DNA of 57,109 nucleotides from Actinomycetota bacterium. GTDB taxonomy: Bacteria > Actinomycetota > Thermoleophilia > Gaiellales > Gaiellaceae. How positions within the stretch are numbered: position 1 is the first letter of the stretch; every line of letters starts with the position of its first letter. Where the stretch lies: assembly GCA_005883355.1 (NCBI GenBank), contig VAXG01000039.1:1-57109 (forward strand). Direction: 5' to 3'. Under the pieces are notes generated by a model that made no database searches, was not told where the DNA came from, and was given only the letters and a program-made list of their open reading frames with translations. This document shows positions 40,693-48,728 of the stretch, piece after piece. Both the position numbers and the translations under genes were made by a program.

Positions 40693-42380
40693 TTCAGGAG
40701 CTTCTCGATCTGCGGCCACGTCCGCGTGTTCAGCACCTGATCCTTCGTCAGCCAGGCTCGCCGAGCCTGGGCCACGCCCATCTCCATGTGCTGGAGCGCG
40801 CTCAGCTGATGCGCGTCGGTGTTGACTGCGATCTTGACGCCGGCCTCGCCCGCGAGGCGCGCGTGGGAATCGCGAAGGTCGAGCCGGTTGGGCTGTGCGT
40901 TGATCTCGAGGAACGTCCCGGTCTCGAGCGCCTTCGCGACGATGCGCTCGACGTCGACGTGCGCAGGCGGCCTGATGTTGATCTTGCGTGCGGTGAGATG
41001 CCCGATGCAGTCGACGTGCGGGTTCTCCATCGCGGTGAGGACGCGTTCGGTCGGATGGCGATCGAACGCGGCGTGCAGCGACGCCATCACCCAGTCGCGC
41101 TCGGCGAGCACGTCGTTCGGCAGGGACAGCGAGCCGTCGATCCGGATGTTCACCTCGATCCCCTTGAGGATCCGGAACGGCTTCAGCCGTTCGTTGAGCG
41201 CATCGATCTCGAGATCCTGCTCCACCAGCGTCCCGCGGGGATGGTCCGTGACCGCGTAGTACTTGTAGCCCCGAGCCCGCGCGGCCAGAGCCATCTGCTC
41301 GAGCGTGTCGCGGCCGTCGGAGTAGCTCGTGTGCGTGTGCAGATCGCCGCGGACGTCGTCCAGTCCGACGAGCTCGGGCAGTTCGCGGCGTCGCGCTGCC
41401 TCGAGCTCACCGGCGTTCTCCCGCAGCTCCGGCGGGATGAACTGATAGCCGAGGCGCTCGTACACCTGCTCCTCGTCGGCGAACTTCAGCTCCTCACCCG
41501 ACTCGACGACGGTGATCGAGTACTCGGACACGGATAGGCCCTCCTTCACGGCGCGCTCGCGCAACGCGACGTTGTGGTCTTTCGAGCCGGTGAAGTGCTG
41601 CAGCAGGTTGCCGTACGACTCCGGTGGCACGACGCGCAGGTCGAACCGCAGGCCCTCGTTCGACAACACCGTTGCCTTCGTCGGGCCCTTTGCCACCACC
41701 TCGATCACCCACTTCAGCTTCGTGAAGTAGTCGATCAGCGCCTCCGGATCGTTGGCAGTCGCGATGATGTCGAGATCTCGGAACGTCTCCTTGCGCCGTC
41801 TGGCGCTGCCGGCCTCGGAGACCTTCACCGCAGCGGGCTGCTGCTGCAGTACCTCGACGACGGCTAGCAGAGGGCCGAGACCATCCCCGAGCAGTCTGCG
41901 GTCCGAGGGCTCCTGCTTCTTTTCGGCAAGGGCCTTCAGGATCCGCTCCTCGGTTTTTGCTCCCAGTCCGGCGAGCGTGCGCAGTTGCTCCTGCTCTGCT
42001 GCCTGCTTGAGCTCCTCGATCGTTGTGACGCCGAGCTCCTGCCAGATCCGGGCCGCCGTCTTCGGCCCGAGGCCGGGCAAGCGCATGAAGCTCACGACTT
42101 CCGCAGGGATGATCTTCTTCCGCTTCGTCAGGGCATGCATCTCGCCGTCTTCGACGACCTGGACGATCTTCTCCTCGATCGTCTTGCCGATTCCCTGCAG
42201 GTCCTTGGCCCGGCCGGCTAGCGCGAGCTCGGCAACGGAGCCGGCGGTCTCGCGGATGCGAGTGGCCGCCCGACGGTAGGCGAGAACGCGAAAGGAAGCC
42301 TCCCCTTCGATCTCGAGCAGGTCGGCAAGGAGCTCCAGCTGCTCGGCCACGTCCACGTTGCGAGGCAGAACTCCGGCCAC
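40689..42380 (-). CDS. polX: DNA polymerase/3'-5' exonuclease PolX
   Basis: The 563-aa repair enzyme has an N-terminal helix-hairpin-helix region (LPGLGPKTAARIW), the family X polymerase core (SARRRKETFRDLDI with the metal-binding aspartates, RFDLRVV), and a C-terminal PHP phosphoesterase domain. The PHP metal ligands are DLHTHTSYSDG, AVTDHP, DCIGHLT and NTDAH. It fills short gaps and trims 3' ends in base-excision repair. GTG 42380 faces the mannosyltransferase gene, 17 nt away. Confidence 0.93.
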   Translation of the reverse strand: MAGVLPRNVDVAEQLELLADLLEIEGEASFRVLAYRRAATRIRETAGSVAELALAGRAKDLQGIGKTIEEKIVQVVEDGEMHALTKRKKIIPAEVVSFMRLPGLGPKTAARIWQELGVTTIEELKQAAEQEQLRTLAGLGAKTEERILKALAEKKQEPSDRRLLGDGLGPLLAVVEVLQQQPAAVKVSEAGSARRRKETFRDLDIIATANDPEALIDYFTKLKWVIEVVAKGPTKATVLSNEGLRFDLRVVPPESYGNLLQHFTGSKDHNVALRERAVKEGLSVSEYSITVVESGEELKFADEEQVYERLGYQFIPPELRENAGELEAARRRELPELVGLDDVRGDLHTHTSYSDGRDTLEQMALAARARGYKYYAVTDHPRGTLVEQDLEIDALNERLKPFRILKGIEVNIRIDGSLSLPNDVLAERDWVMASLHAAFDRHPTERVLTAMENPHVDCIGHLTARKINIRPPAHVDVERIVAKALETGTFLEINAQPNRLDLRDSHARLAGEAGVKIAVNTDAHQLSALQHMEMGVAQARRAWLTKDQVLNTRTWPQIEKLLK

Positions 42381-42397
42381 GCGTTGAATATACGCAC

Positions 42398-43117
42398 GTG
42401 CGGGTGCCCAAGGCTGTCGTCTGTCTACCCACGTACAACGAGCGCGAGAACCTCGAGCCGATGTTGCGCGCTCTCGGTGACATGGACGTGCGCGTGCTCG
42501 TCATCGACGACAACTCGCCGGATGGAACGGGCGATCTGGCTGATCGGCTCGCGTCGGAGCTCGGCTACGTGGACGTCCTTCACCGCGAGAGCAAGGAGGG
42601 TCTTGGGCCCGCATACCTCGCGGGGTTCCGCCGAGCGCTTGCGAGCGACGCCGAGCTCATACTCGAGATGGACTGCGACTTCTCGCACGATCCGGAATAC
42701 GTGCCCCGCCTGATCGCGGCTGCCGAGGACGGGGCGGATCTCGCTCTCGGCTCGCGGTACGTCCCCGGCGGCGGCGTGCGGAACTGGGGTCTGCTGCGAC
42801 GGTTCATCTCTGCCGGGGGCTCCGCCTACGCGCGAATCATCCTCGGCGTAAGCGTCCGCGACCTGACAGGCGGCTTCAAGTGCTACCGGCGCACTGTGCT
42901 CGAGGTAATCGATCTCGACGCGGTCGACTCGAAGGGCTACGCGTTCCAGATCGAGACGACCTATCGCACGCTCCGTGCCGGCTTCAAGGTCGTCGAGGTA
43001 CCGATCACCTTCGCCGACCGCGAGGTCGGAGGCTCGAAGATGTCGAAGGCGATCGTCGCCGAGGCGATCTGGAAGGTGCCGGGCCTCCGACTCAAGGCCT
43101 TGCTCGGACGCATCTAG
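42398..43117 (+). CDS. Polyprenol-phosphate mannosyltransferase (GT2)
   Basis: The 239-aa family 2 glycosyltransferase resembles polyprenol monophosphomannose (dolichol-phosphate mannose) synthases. It has [45 protein letters not shown] (the DxD metal site), and [11 protein letters not shown] with the QIE segment later. It would transfer mannose from GDP-mannose to a polyprenyl phosphate on the inner membrane face for lipoglycan or protein mannosylation. There is no C-terminal membrane domain. It is followed 16 nt later by a thioredoxin gene. Confidence 0.87.
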   Translation: MRVPKAVVCLPTYNERENLEPMLRALGDMDVRVLVIDDNSPDGTGDLADRLASELGYVDVLHRESKEGLGPAYLAGFRRALASDAELILEMDCDFSHDPEYVPRLIAAAEDGADLALGSRYVPGGGVRNWGLLRRFISAGGSAYARIILGVSVRDLTGGFKCYRRTVLEVIDLDAVDSKGYAFQIETTYRTLRAGFKVVEVPITFADREVGGSKMSKAIVAEAIWKVPGLRLKALLGRI

Positions 43118-43133
43118 CGGCTACTCTGAAACC

Positions 43134-43457
43134 GTGTTCGAGGTGACCGACGAAACGTTCGAGCAGGACGTCCTGCAGGCGGGTACGCCGGTCGTGCTCG
43201 ACTTCTGGGCGCCCTGGTGCGGCCCCTGTCGGGCGGTAGAGCCGATCCTCGAGCAGCTCGAGACCGAGACCCGCGGCCGCGTCGAGTTCGCCAAGCTCAA
43301 CATCGACGAGAACCCTCTGACGGCTGCGCGCTACGACGTGCTCTCGATTCCGACCGCGATCCTGTTCGACGGCGGCGAAGCGAAGGCGACGCTGATCGGC
43401 GCGCGGCCGCGCTCGCATTACGAGCGCGCGCTAGCGGAAGTGCTGCCAGCCGCCTAG
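43134..43457 (+). CDS. trxA: Thioredoxin
   Basis: The 107-aa protein has the active site [14 protein letters not shown] (about residues 23-36), the cis-proline segment SIPTAILF and a glycine-rich end. It reduces disulfides in the cytosol. GTG 43134 gives a start at FEVTDETFE, matching thioredoxins. It overlaps the convergent thiL by 27 nt. No thioredoxin reductase is nearby. Confidence 0.93.
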   Translation: MFEVTDETFEQDVLQAGTPVVLDFWAPWCGPCRAVEPILEQLETETRGRVEFAKLNIDENPLTAARYDVLSIPTAILFDGGEAKATLIGARPRSHYERALAEVLPAA

Positions 43458-44246
43458 CTCGTACGGCTTGCCGTCCAACGCGACGGCAACGCCTTCGCCT
43501 TCTTCGCAATGCCCGATCGTCGCATAGCCGACGCGGGTCGAAACAGCAGCGAGTAGCTCGTAGTCCTCGCCGAAGCCGAGGTCCTTCAGCTCAGCCCCTT
43601 CCGCCAGCGGAACGCGCTCGAGCTCGATGACGATGCGGCAATCAGAGCGAGAGGCGATGTGGCCCGCGTCGACGACCAGCCCGTCGGAAACGTCGAGCAG
43701 AGCGTGAGCAGTCATGGCGAGCTCCTTTCCGTCGGCGAGCCTGATCGGTGGCCGCACGTATGACTGCCTGCGAAACGCCGCGCCCGCCGCGCCGAGCGGC
43801 CCGGTGACGACGACGTGGTCTCCGGGTCGCGCGCCGGCCCGGCCGGGAACACGCGCGGAGCGTCCGAGCGCGGTCACGCTGAGGATGACTTCTTCCGCCC
43901 TCGACAGATCTCCGCCGACCACAGGCACACCCGTCTCGGCAATGCCCTCGTAGAGCTCGAGGATGTCGTGGAGGTCCGTCTCGGCCGGAGCCGCAAGCGT
44001 CACGAGCAGGCCTTCCGGATCGGCTCCCGAGGCCGCGAGGTCACTGAGGTTGACGGCCGCGGCGCGCCAGCCCAGGTCGCGCCACGAGATCCAGTCGAGG
44101 CGGAAGTGAACTCGTTCGACGAGCGCATCCTGCGTGACGACCAGCCGATCGCCGAGCTGCGCTGCGTCGTCTCCGATGTTCCGCGCGAGCCCGCGTCGCT
44201 CCAACTCGGCGAGCAGGCCGAGCTCGCCGAGCTCAGAGAGCCGCAT
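43431..44246 (-). CDS. thiL: Thiamine-monophosphate kinase
   Basis: The 271-aa enzyme phosphorylates TMP to the active cofactor TPP. It has the N-terminal IGDDAA motif, [29 protein letters not shown] and [13 protein letters not shown] typical of the AIR synthase-like ThiL fold. It is slightly shorter than the ~310 aa common in the family. Last gene of the thi operon, overlapping thiE by 14 nt. Confidence 0.93.
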   Translation of the reverse strand: MRLSELGELGLLAELERRGLARNIGDDAAQLGDRLVVTQDALVERVHFRLDWISWRDLGWRAAAVNLSDLAASGADPEGLLVTLAAPAETDLHDILELYEGIAETGVPVVGGDLSRAEEVILSVTALGRSARVPGRAGARPGDHVVVTGPLGAAGAAFRRQSYVRPPIRLADGKELAMTAHALLDVSDGLVVDAGHIASRSDCRIVIELERVPLAEGAELKDLGFGEDYELLAAVSTRVGYATIGHCEEGEGVAVALDGKPYELGGWQHFR

Positions 44247-44793
44247 CGATCGCCGACCTCAACTCAGCCGTGACGCGCGCCGAACGAATGACCGCGACGC
44301 CCGCTGCGCCTGCGCGGATGCACCCGCCCGCATTGCCCGGGTCGATGCCTCCGATCGCGACGACCGGGATCGTGACTGCAGCGCAGATCTCGCGCAGGCC
44401 GTCGAGACCGATCGCAGGATCAGCGTCAGCCTTGGACGGCGTCTCCCACACCGGACCGGCCCCGATGTAATCGGCTTGACCGGCAACTGCACGTGCCTCC
44501 TCGAGGCCCGTCGCGGAGAGCCCGACCAGCAGTCCGTGCTCCTGCGCGCGCGAGGCTCCCTCGTCCGTACGGCCCAGGTGCACGCCGTCCGCTCCCAGCA
44601 TGAGTGCCGCCTCGACGTCGTCGTTCACGACGAACGTGACGCCGTGGCGTGCACACAGGCTCCGGGTGGCGCGGCCGCGCTCGACGACCTCGACTCGTGG
44701 CACGTTCTTGAGACGCCATTGCACGACGGTCGCGCCCCCGTCGACCGCAAGCCGCGCGGTCTCCAGGTCGTCCACGAGGACGTGCAGCTTCAC
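44233..44793 (-). CDS. thiE: Thiamine-phosphate synthase
   Basis: The 186-aa TIM barrel joins HMP-pyrophosphate and thiazole phosphate into thiamine phosphate. GGATVVQWRLKN is the pyrophosphate-binding start, GVHLGRTDE and IGAGPVWETPSKADAD are substrate loops, and AIGGIDPGNA lies near the end. It is about 20 residues shorter at the N-terminus than typical ThiE, and Arg-x-Lys of QLREK is QWRLKN. A TenI-like role is less likely because the synthase loops are present. It overlaps both neighbours. Confidence 0.88.
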   Translation of the reverse strand: MKLHVLVDDLETARLAVDGGATVVQWRLKNVPRVEVVERGRATRSLCARHGVTFVVNDDVEAALMLGADGVHLGRTDEGASRAQEHGLLVGLSATGLEEARAVAGQADYIGAGPVWETPSKADADPAIGLDGLREICAAVTIPVVAIGGIDPGNAGGCIRAGAAGVAVIRSARVTAELRSAIDAAL

Positions 44794-45584
44794 GAGATCT
44801 TCGCGCGCGCGTCGAGCGTTTCGGGATCGAGCGCGGCGAGCGCGTCGTAGAGACCGACGTGGAACGAGCCGGGGCCCTTTGCGTCACGCGCGGCATCCTC
44901 CCCCGCGACGCCGAAGGCCGCCAGCGCCCCTGCCGCGGCCTCGAGAGGCCTGTCCCGTGCAACGGCGAGAAAGCAGCCTGTGATCGCGCTCGACATGCAG
45001 CCTGTTCCCGTGACAGAAGCGAGCAGCTCGTGACCGTTGGCGACGGCGAGCGCGCGGTCTCCGTCGGAAACGTGGTCGACCGTGCCGGTGACCGCGGCGA
45101 CGAGCCCAAGGTTGCGGGCGGCCGTGCGCGCAAGGTCGGCCGACTCGCCGCCGGCACCGATCGACTCGACGCCGCGAACCTCCGCCTCGACCCCGACGAG
45201 CGTTGCGACTTCGCCCTGGTTGCCGCGCAGCACTGCGATCTTCACCTCGTCGAGGAGCCGCCGCGCAGTCTCCGTGCGGAAACGCGTCGCCCCTGCGCCC
45301 ACGGGGTCGAGCACGACTGGCACGCCGTGCTCGTTCGCCGCCCTCCCCGCAAGAAGCATCGCCTCGACCCAGTGTGGCGAGAGCGTGCCGATGTTGAGCA
45401 CCAGCGCACCTGCGAGCGCGACCATCTCTTCCACCTCCTCGCGCGCGTGCGCCATCACCGGCAGCGCGCCGAGCGCGAGTGTCGCGTTGGCCGTCTCGTT
45501 CATGACGACGTAGTTCGTAATCTGGTGGACGAGGGGCTTGCGCTCGCGAACCTCGCGTAGCGTCTGTCCGGGCGAAGGAGTCAT
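44790..45584 (-). CDS. thiM: Hydroxyethylthiazole kinase
   Basis: The 264-aa ribokinase-fold enzyme phosphorylates salvaged hydroxyethylthiazole. QITNYVVMNETANATLALGALPVM is the conserved substrate region, VLDPVGAGATRFR lies mid-protein, and TGTGCMSSAITG carries the catalytic cysteine of the family. The gene overlaps thiD (45581-45584) and thiE (44790-44793) by ATGA. With thiD it gives a salvage route; de novo thiazole genes are not in this window. Confidence 0.94.
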   Translation of the reverse strand: MTPSPGQTLREVRERKPLVHQITNYVVMNETANATLALGALPVMAHAREEVEEMVALAGALVLNIGTLSPHWVEAMLLAGRAANEHGVPVVLDPVGAGATRFRTETARRLLDEVKIAVLRGNQGEVATLVGVEAEVRGVESIGAGGESADLARTAARNLGLVAAVTGTVDHVSDGDRALAVANGHELLASVTGTGCMSSAITGCFLAVARDRPLEAAAGALAAFGVAGEDAARDAKGPGSFHVGLYDALAALDPETLDARAKIS

Positions 45585-46354
45585 GTGGCTCCTTTCAGCC
45601 GGAGGACGTCAACCGGGCCGTCGCCTGCTCCGATCTCGGCGAGGCCATTGCGAACGGCCTCGGACGCGACCCTCGCCGCCTCACGTGCAGCTTGCTCGAG
45701 CGACTGCCCTTTGGCCAGGCCCGCCGCCAGCGTGGCCGAATGCGTGCAGCCCGCCCCATGCGTGGCCGCCGTGTCGTGGCGCTGGATGGGAATCTCGACG
45801 TGGTGCCGACCGTCGAAGAGATGATCCACGGCTTCTCCGCCGTGGCCGCCGGTCACGAGGACTGCTGGGGTGCCAAGGTCGTGGATGCGTTCGGCCAACT
45901 CGCGACGCGACCCGCTCCCGGCGAGCGCCTCGGCCTCGTGGAAGTTCGGCGTCACCACCGTGGCGAGCGGAAAGAGGCGCGAGACGAGCGTCTGGACGGC
46001 GTCAGCCTGCAAAAGCGTCGCTCCGGAGCTCGCGAGCATGACCGGATCGAGGACGAGCGGAATGCCTCGTCCTTCGAGGAAGTCGGCGACGGTCTCGATG
46101 ACGGTGCGCGAGAAGAGCATTCCTGTCTTTGCAGCGTCCACACCGATGTCCTCGCAGACCGCGTCGAGCTGTGCGCGGACGAAGTCCGCGGGCAGTTCGT
46201 ACACAGCGGTCACGCCCGTCGTGTTCTGCGCCGTCAGCGCCACGACCGCGCTCGTCCCGTAGCAGCGCGCGGCTGCGAACGCCTTCAGGTCGGCCTGGAT
46301 CCCGGCTCCGCCGCCGGAGTCCGAGCCAGCAATCGTCAAGCAACGCGGAACCAC
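45581..46354 (-). CDS. thiD: Hydroxymethylpyrimidine/phosphomethylpyrimidine kinase
   Basis: The 257-aa ribokinase-fold enzyme phosphorylates HMP and HMP-P. IAGSDSGGGAGIQADLKAF is the substrate-binding start, DPVMLASSGATLL is mid-protein, and THGAGCTHSATLAAGLAKG is the anion hole with the catalytic cysteine. GTG 46354 was chosen because it follows GGGAG at the proper distance at the 3' end of the TPP riboswitch; a longer frame would be translated from the riboswitch itself. First gene of the thi operon. Confidence 0.94.
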   Translation of the reverse strand: MVPRCLTIAGSDSGGGAGIQADLKAFAAARCYGTSAVVALTAQNTTGVTAVYELPADFVRAQLDAVCEDIGVDAAKTGMLFSRTVIETVADFLEGRGIPLVLDPVMLASSGATLLQADAVQTLVSRLFPLATVVTPNFHEAEALAGSGSRRELAERIHDLGTPAVLVTGGHGGEAVDHLFDGRHHVEIPIQRHDTAATHGAGCTHSATLAAGLAKGQSLEQAAREAARVASEAVRNGLAEIGAGDGPVDVLRLKGAT

Positions 46355-46356
46355 TG

Positions 46357-46436
46357 CTCTCCCTTCGCCGGTCCTAACCGGATCAGGTTCGACGGGTGTG
46401 ATCTCAGCCCGTAAGGGCACCCCGGTGACCCCAGGC
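46357..46436 (-). promoter_or_regulatory. TPP riboswitch (thi box)
   Basis: Read on the minus strand, the segment shows GGGGTGCCC, then GGCTGAGAT with ACCCG, then GAACCTGATCCGGTTAG and CCGGCGAAGGGA, the conserved blocks of thiamine pyrophosphate riboswitches. The GGGA(G) at the 3' end is also the ribosome-binding site of thiD, so binding of TPP would block translation. No terminator hairpin is seen between it and the start. Its 5' side reaches within ~15 nt of the divergent helicase start. Confidence 0.95.
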
Positions 46437-46448
46437 TACCATCGCCGA

Positions 46449-48728
46449 ATGGCTGTTAGTGCGGCGCTCTGGGACGAACTGCTCGAAGGCGAACAGGTCG
46501 CGCACGTCGAGACAGTGCCTCCGGAGGACCCGCGAACCGTCTCGCTTCCAGACCAGCTCGAGCCCAGTCTGCGCGAGGCCTTGTCATTCTCGGCTCTCTA
46601 TGCGCACCAGGGTGAAGCGTTCGCTGCAGCGGCGCGCGGGGAGCACGTCATCCTCGCTACGGGGACGGCCTCGGGGAAGTCGCTCGGGTTCAACCTTCCC
46701 GTCCTCGACACGATCGCCCGCGAGCCCAAGGCCCGTGCGCTCTACCTCTATCCGACGAAGGCGCTGGCGCAGGACCAGGCGCGCGCGTTGGCCGCATTGC
46801 ACGCGCCGAACGTCCGCGCCGCGATCTACGACGGCGACACGCCGGGCGAGCGGCGTTGGCAGATCCGCAAATGGGCGAACGTCATCCTCACGAATCCCGA
46901 CATGCTTCACGTCGGCGTGCTGCCGCACCACGATCGCTGGGCCGACGTCCTTCACAACCTTCGTTACATCGTCGTCGACGAGGCCCACGTCTACCGTGGC
47001 GTCTTCGGCTCCCACGTCGGCAACGTGCTGCGTCGGCTGCGACGGCTCGCGCAGGTGTACGGCGCCGACCCGCAGTTCCTGCTGGCGTCGGCGACGATCG
47101 CCAACCCCGGTGAGCTTGCGCGCGACCTTGCAGGCATAGACGCGACCGTCGTCGACGACGATGCCGCTCCGCGGGCCGAGCGCACGATCCTGCTCTGGAA
47201 CCCCGAGCTCCTCGACGCCGAGCTCGGCCTGCGTGCCAGTGCGCTCGGCGATGCGTCGCGGCTGATGGCGGACCTCGTCTCTCGCGGCCTCCGCACGATC
47301 TGCTTTGCGAAGAGCAGGAAGGCTGCAGAGCTGATCCATAAGTTCACGGTGGAGCGTGTCGACGCGGAAACCGCCAAGCGGCTCGCTCCGTATCGGGCCG
47401 GCTACACGCCCGCCCAGCGGCGCGACATCGAGCGACGGCTCGTGGTAGGAGAGCTCCTGGGCGTCGCCGCGACGGATGCACTCGAGCTCGGCATCGACAT
47501 CGGCCTCCTCGACTGCGCGATCTCCGTCGGGTTCCCCGGAACCGTGGCGTCGCTCCGACAGCAGTGGGGACGCGCCGGACGCCGCGGCCACGGCCTCGCG
47601 GTTCTCGTCGCGAGCGAGGACGCGCTCGACCAGTACTTCGTGCGCGAGCCCGAGACGCTGCTGCAACGACGCGTCGAGGCGGCGATCCTCGACCACGCGA
47701 ACCATCGCGTCCTCGACGGGCATGTCAGGGCGGCCGCCTTCGAAGCGCCGTTGGACGACGGCGACCGCGCCACGCTCGGAGACGAGGCACTGGAGCGCGC
47801 CGCGCTCCTGCCGGAGCTGAAGCTGACGAAGAGCGGCTACGTGTGGGCCGGCCGCGACTATCCGGCCGGGCAGTTCGGCCTGCGCAGCACGACGCCGGAC
47901 ACGTTCTCCGTCATCGAGGCGCAGAACGGCACGGTCCTCGGCATCGTCGAGCGCGAGCGGGCGTACTCGACCGTCCACGAGGGGGCCGTCTACCTTCATC
48001 TCGGCGAGAGCTACCTGGTGCGCGAGCTCGACCTGCAGGCACGCACGGCGCTCGTGACGCCGTACACGGGCGACTACTACACGCAGACGAAGAAAGACAC
48101 GAACACGGCGATCGAAGAGGCGCTGCGCAGCGAGCGGCGCTGCGGGCTCGACCTCCATTTCGGACGAATCTCCGTGACCGAGCGCGTGGTCGCGTACCAG
48201 AAGAAGTCCGTCCGCGACCAGTCGACGCTCGAGACCGTCGAGCTCGACCTGCCGGAGACGAGCTTCGAAACGGAGGCGATCTGGTACGTGCCCGAGCCCC
48301 ACCAACTCGCCGGCCTGGAGAAGATGCCGAAGCTGCTCGGAACCCTTCACGCCGCGGAGCACTCCATGATCGCGGTGCTCCCTCTCTGGGCGATGTGCGA
48401 CCGCTGGGACATCGGTGGGCTCTCGACGAACATCCACTTCCAGACGAATGCACCGACGGTCTTCATCTACGACGGCCACGCCGGCGGGGTGGGCATCACG
48501 GAGCGTGGCTTCAACGCCTTCGAAGGCTGGGTGGAGGACACGGCGCGCATGCTCGAGGGCTGCCCGTGCTCGGACGGCTGTCCCTCGTGCGTTCAGAGCC
48601 CAAAGTGCGGCAACCTGAACGAGATGCTCGACAAGGCTGCCGCGCTGACCTTGCTGCGCAGGATGGTCGCGGCTTCGACTAGCCGCCGAGCGCCTTCAAG
48701 GCATCCGTCAGGCGCTGCTTCGTCGTGA
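46449..48728 (+). CDS. DEAD/DEAH-box helicase with DUF1998 (YprA/MrfA-like)
   Basis: The 759-aa superfamily 2 helicase has YAHQGEAF (Q-like motif, residue ~51), Walker A ATGTASGKS (~70-78), VVDEAHVY (DEVH-type box), ASATIANP, and QQWGRAGRRG in the second RecA domain. The C-terminal DUF1998 has the four-cysteine cluster CPCSDGCPSC plus a further Cys pair. YprA/MrfA proteins act in DNA repair, for example after mitomycin C. ATG 46449 was chosen since the longer frame runs through the riboswitch. The last 50 nt overlap ligD on the other strand, and the tail there looks unconserved. Confidence 0.88.
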   Translation: MAVSAALWDELLEGEQVAHVETVPPEDPRTVSLPDQLEPSLREALSFSALYAHQGEAFAAAARGEHVILATGTASGKSLGFNLPVLDTIAREPKARALYLYPTKALAQDQARALAALHAPNVRAAIYDGDTPGERRWQIRKWANVILTNPDMLHVGVLPHHDRWADVLHNLRYIVVDEAHVYRGVFGSHVGNVLRRLRRLAQVYGADPQFLLASATIANPGELARDLAGIDATVVDDDAAPRAERTILLWNPELLDAELGLRASALGDASRLMADLVSRGLRTICFAKSRKAAELIHKFTVERVDAETAKRLAPYRAGYTPAQRRDIERRLVVGELLGVAATDALELGIDIGLLDCAISVGFPGTVASLRQQWGRAGRRGHGLAVLVASEDALDQYFVREPETLLQRRVEAAILDHANHRVLDGHVRAAAFEAPLDDGDRATLGDEALERAALLPELKLTKSGYVWAGRDYPAGQFGLRSTTPDTFSVIEAQNGTVLGIVERERAYSTVHEGAVYLHLGESYLVRELDLQARTALVTPYTGDYYTQTKKDTNTAIEEALRSERRCGLDLHFGRISVTERVVAYQKKSVRDQSTLETVELDLPETSFETEAIWYVPEPHQLAGLEKMPKLLGTLHAAEHSMIAVLPLWAMCDRWDIGGLSTNIHFQTNAPTVFIYDGHAGGVGITERGFNAFEGWVEDTARMLEGCPCSDGCPSCVQSPKCGNLNEMLDKAAALTLLRRMVAASTSRRAPSRHPSGAASS